From Streptomyces sp. NRRL F-2664 (GTDB lineage Bacteria; Actinomycetota; Actinomycetes; Streptomycetales; Streptomycetaceae): a DNA stretch of 27,232 nt. A program made the translations under genes and the position numbers. A model generated the notes under the pieces. It was not told the DNA's origin. It did not search any database and worked only from the letters and a program-made list of their open reading frames with translations. The DNA lies in NCBI RefSeq assembly GCF_000719345.1, contig NZ_JOFX01000053.1:1-27232 (forward strand), given 5' to 3'. Shown here piece by piece: positions 25,569 to 27,232 of this stretch (the first letter of the stretch is position 1; every line of letters begins with the position of its first letter).

Positions 25569-26974
25569 GAGGCGGCCGCCGGCGGGTGGGCGGCGGTGGC
25601 GTGCTGGACGGCGGTGGCGACGTGCCGGATGAGGACCTGGAGGTCCGCGCAGTAGACGGACGGCTGCCGGAAGCCCTCGCCGGCCCGGTAGCGGTGCGGG
25701 TAGTGGCCGCCGCCGCACACCTCGACCAGTTCGCAGGCGCGGCAGCCGGCGGCGAGCGCGTCCCGTCCGAGCTGGCGGGCGGCGAATCCGGGATGGTCGA
25801 GGAGTTCGTCGAAGCTGTGGGTGTCGAGGGCCATGCCCGTGCCGGCGGCCCCCTCGTACGCGGATTTCAGGGAATCAGCCTGTTCGATGGAGCCGTCGGT
25901 CTCGATGACGGCGGTGGCGGCGGGCGCGAGCCCGAGGGTCTCGGTGGTGGCGGGCAGGCCGAGCAGCAGGGCGATGATCTCCTCGAAGAGCCGGATGCGG
26001 GTGCGGTGCCGTCCGTCGTGCCACCAGCGCTCGAAGACGGCGAGGAGCCAGTCGGCGTACGGGGTCCCGGGGTACGGGGTGCCGCCCGGGCGGCGGCCCG
26101 GACCGGGGGGCGGCGGGGAGCTCCAGTTGGCGAGCGGCAGCAGCAGTCCGACGGTGGGCGGTGCGAAGGCGAGCAGGGACTCGTAGGTCTCCACCGGGTC
26201 CTGGTCGAGGTCGATGACGCAGAGCACCCCGGCGTAGCTGTCCGGGTGGCGGGCCAGCAGGCGCAGGCCGCGGGCGGCGGCGCCGAAGCCGGGGCGGCCG
26301 GCGTGGTCCAGGCGCCGGGTGTTGTGCGCGGGGAGGCCCCCGTCGAGGCTGACACCGATGCGGATTCCGGCGGCGGCCAGGGCGGTGAGGCGGCCGCGGG
26401 TGATCAGGGTGCCGTTGGTCTGGACGGTGGCGGTGATCCGGGTGCGGGGGGCGGTGGCGGCGAGGGCGGCCCGCACGGCTTCGACGGGTGCGGCCAGGGC
26501 GGCGGGGGCGGTGAGGAGCGGCTCGCCGCCGTGCAGGACCAGGTCGACGCGGGGCAGGTCGTGGGCGGCCGCATGCTCGGCGATCCGCTGCGCGGCGCGG
26601 GCGATGGTGGCGGGGGTCATGGCGACGGGCTGGTCGCGCCAGCCCTGGTCGGCCATCTCGTAGACGTAGCAGTAGGTGCAGGCGAGGTTGCAGCGGCTGC
26701 GGGTCTTGAGCACGAACTGCCGTACGGGATGCGGAGGATGGCCTGCGGCCCGGGCGGCGGCGACGTCCAGCCGGGTGTAGGGCCAGGGGGCGTTGCGGGC
26801 GTGGACGGGGGCGGGCGCGTACGCGGGCCCGGCGGGGGGCGGGGCTCCGGTCGGCCGGTCCGGGCCGGGGACCGGGCCCGGGCCCGCGTGCCGAACGGGG
26901 TCGGCTCGCCGGTCGGGATCCGGGGGGCCGGGGGGCGCGGGCAGCGGGGATCCGCTCGTGATCGCTCGCCGCAT
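25565..26974 (-). CDS. fxsB: FxsB-like cyclophane-forming radical SAM/SPASM peptide maturase
   Basis: 469 aa from the ATG at 26972-26974, with GGGGAGGAG 6 nt upstream. Residues 1-60 form a Pro/Ala/Gly-rich extension. The radical SAM core has the 4Fe-4S motif CNLACTYC (C95, C99, C102), followed by YVYEMADQGW, typical of FxsB, and LVLHGGEPLL. A SPASM-type C-terminus has C411, C414, C420 and C442 (CRACELVEVCGGGHYPHR), which should hold auxiliary clusters. FxsB-type enzymes join an aromatic side-chain carbon to a beta-carbon two residues away in the FxSxx C-terminus of FxsA, giving three-residue cyclophanes. It is the first gene of the operon seen here. No precursor peptide is visible in the 258 bases upstream to the window edge. 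Confidence 0.9.
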   Translation of the reverse strand: MRRAITSGSPLPAPPGPPDPDRRADPVRHAGPGPVPGPDRPTGAPPPAGPAYAPAPVHARNAPWPYTRLDVAAARAAGHPPHPVRQFVLKTRSRCNLACTYCYVYEMADQGWRDQPVAMTPATIARAAQRIAEHAAAHDLPRVDLVLHGGEPLLTAPAALAAPVEAVRAALAATAPRTRITATVQTNGTLITRGRLTALAAAGIRIGVSLDGGLPAHNTRRLDHAGRPGFGAAARGLRLLARHPDSYAGVLCVIDLDQDPVETYESLLAFAPPTVGLLLPLANWSSPPPPGPGRRPGGTPYPGTPYADWLLAVFERWWHDGRHRTRIRLFEEIIALLLGLPATTETLGLAPAATAVIETDGSIEQADSLKSAYEGAAGTGMALDTHSFDELLDHPGFAARQLGRDALAAGCRACELVEVCGGGHYPHRYRAGEGFRQPSVYCADLQVLIRHVATAVQHATAAHPPAAAS

Positions 26975-27232
26975 CGCCGCACTCCTCCCCACCCCACCGC
27001 CGGGGCGCCCGGCGGACGGTCAATCCCTGCCCTTCCGCCGGTGCCGGCTAACGGCGGAAAGTGGTCAACCCCTCCGCTCCCGCGGGGGCAGCAGACCGGG
27101 TCCGGCCCGGGGCCCGGGACCGAGCCACTCCCGCGGGGGTGCGGCGAACCGGGGCACCGCCCCCTGGCCGGGTCTTCGCCGTGGCGGGCGAAACACGGTC
27201 GCGGCGACGGCGGAGTCGCGGTGCCGGGCAGG
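26975..27232. other. 258-bp region upstream of the fxs-type operon (to window end)
   Basis: It should contain the operon promoter or a link to an upstream gene outside the window. Two near-identical 11-mers, GGTCAATCCCT (27018-27028) and GGTCAACCCCT (27063-27073), read on the minus strand as AGGGRTTGACC, each with a TTGACC that could be a -35; no good -10 follows either. TTCCGCCG/CGGCGGAA (27033-27040 and 27052-27059) is a perfect 8-bp hairpin between them. CTCCCGCGGGGG occurs twice, at 27077 and 27128. No small frame on either strand ends in a Phe-x-Ser-x-x pattern. Confidence 0.5.

Overview
The window reads as a chromosomal segment of a Streptomyces-type actinomycete. GC is very high, third codon positions are strongly GC-biased, GTG starts are frequent, and several families are typical of the genus: a cvn conservon, an E2-E1 fusion 2-oxoglutarate enzyme (Kgd), a HAIR-controlled lon and an FxSxx-type peptide-maturation operon. 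I see no rRNA, tRNA, transposase, integrase or CRISPR array.

Left part (1-8159). A secreted NlpC/P60 peptidase (88-1290, +) converges on, and overlaps by 94 bp, the last gene of a five-gene minus-strand operon. That operon is cvnA (NIT-HAMP-kinase-like), cvnB (Roadblock), cvnC (DUF742), cvnD (small GTPase-like) and a styrene/indole-monooxygenase-like flavoprotein in the place where some conservons carry a P450. Its genes overlap by 4-20 bp or lie 3 bp apart. A PP2C-like gene (7328-8101, +) diverges from cvnA.

Middle (8160-13862). All genes are on the minus strand: a MarR regulator, lon with a HspR/HAIR operator just upstream, a mercaptopyruvate-type sulfurtransferase, a 313-bp gap with no gene, and a GT39-like membrane glycosyltransferase whose 5' end has no ordinary start codon.

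Right-middle (13952-20937). All genes are on the plus strand: a lipoprotein with an emfourin-like motif, an OmpR-type response regulator coupled to a histidine kinase by a GTGA overlap, then the 1290-aa kgd gene ending in a perfect 18-bp hairpin terminator.

Right end (21137-27232). A minus-strand operon holds a FxsB-like radical SAM/SPASM cyclophane synthase, an intact alpha-ketoglutarate HExxH-type peptide beta-hydroxylase joined to it by an ATGA overlap, and a TIR-NB-ARC-TPR protein of the FxsT kind. This is a ribosomal-peptide maturation system. I could not find its FxSxx precursor peptide in the window; it may lie beyond position 27232, upstream of the operon. This is the least routine part of the window.
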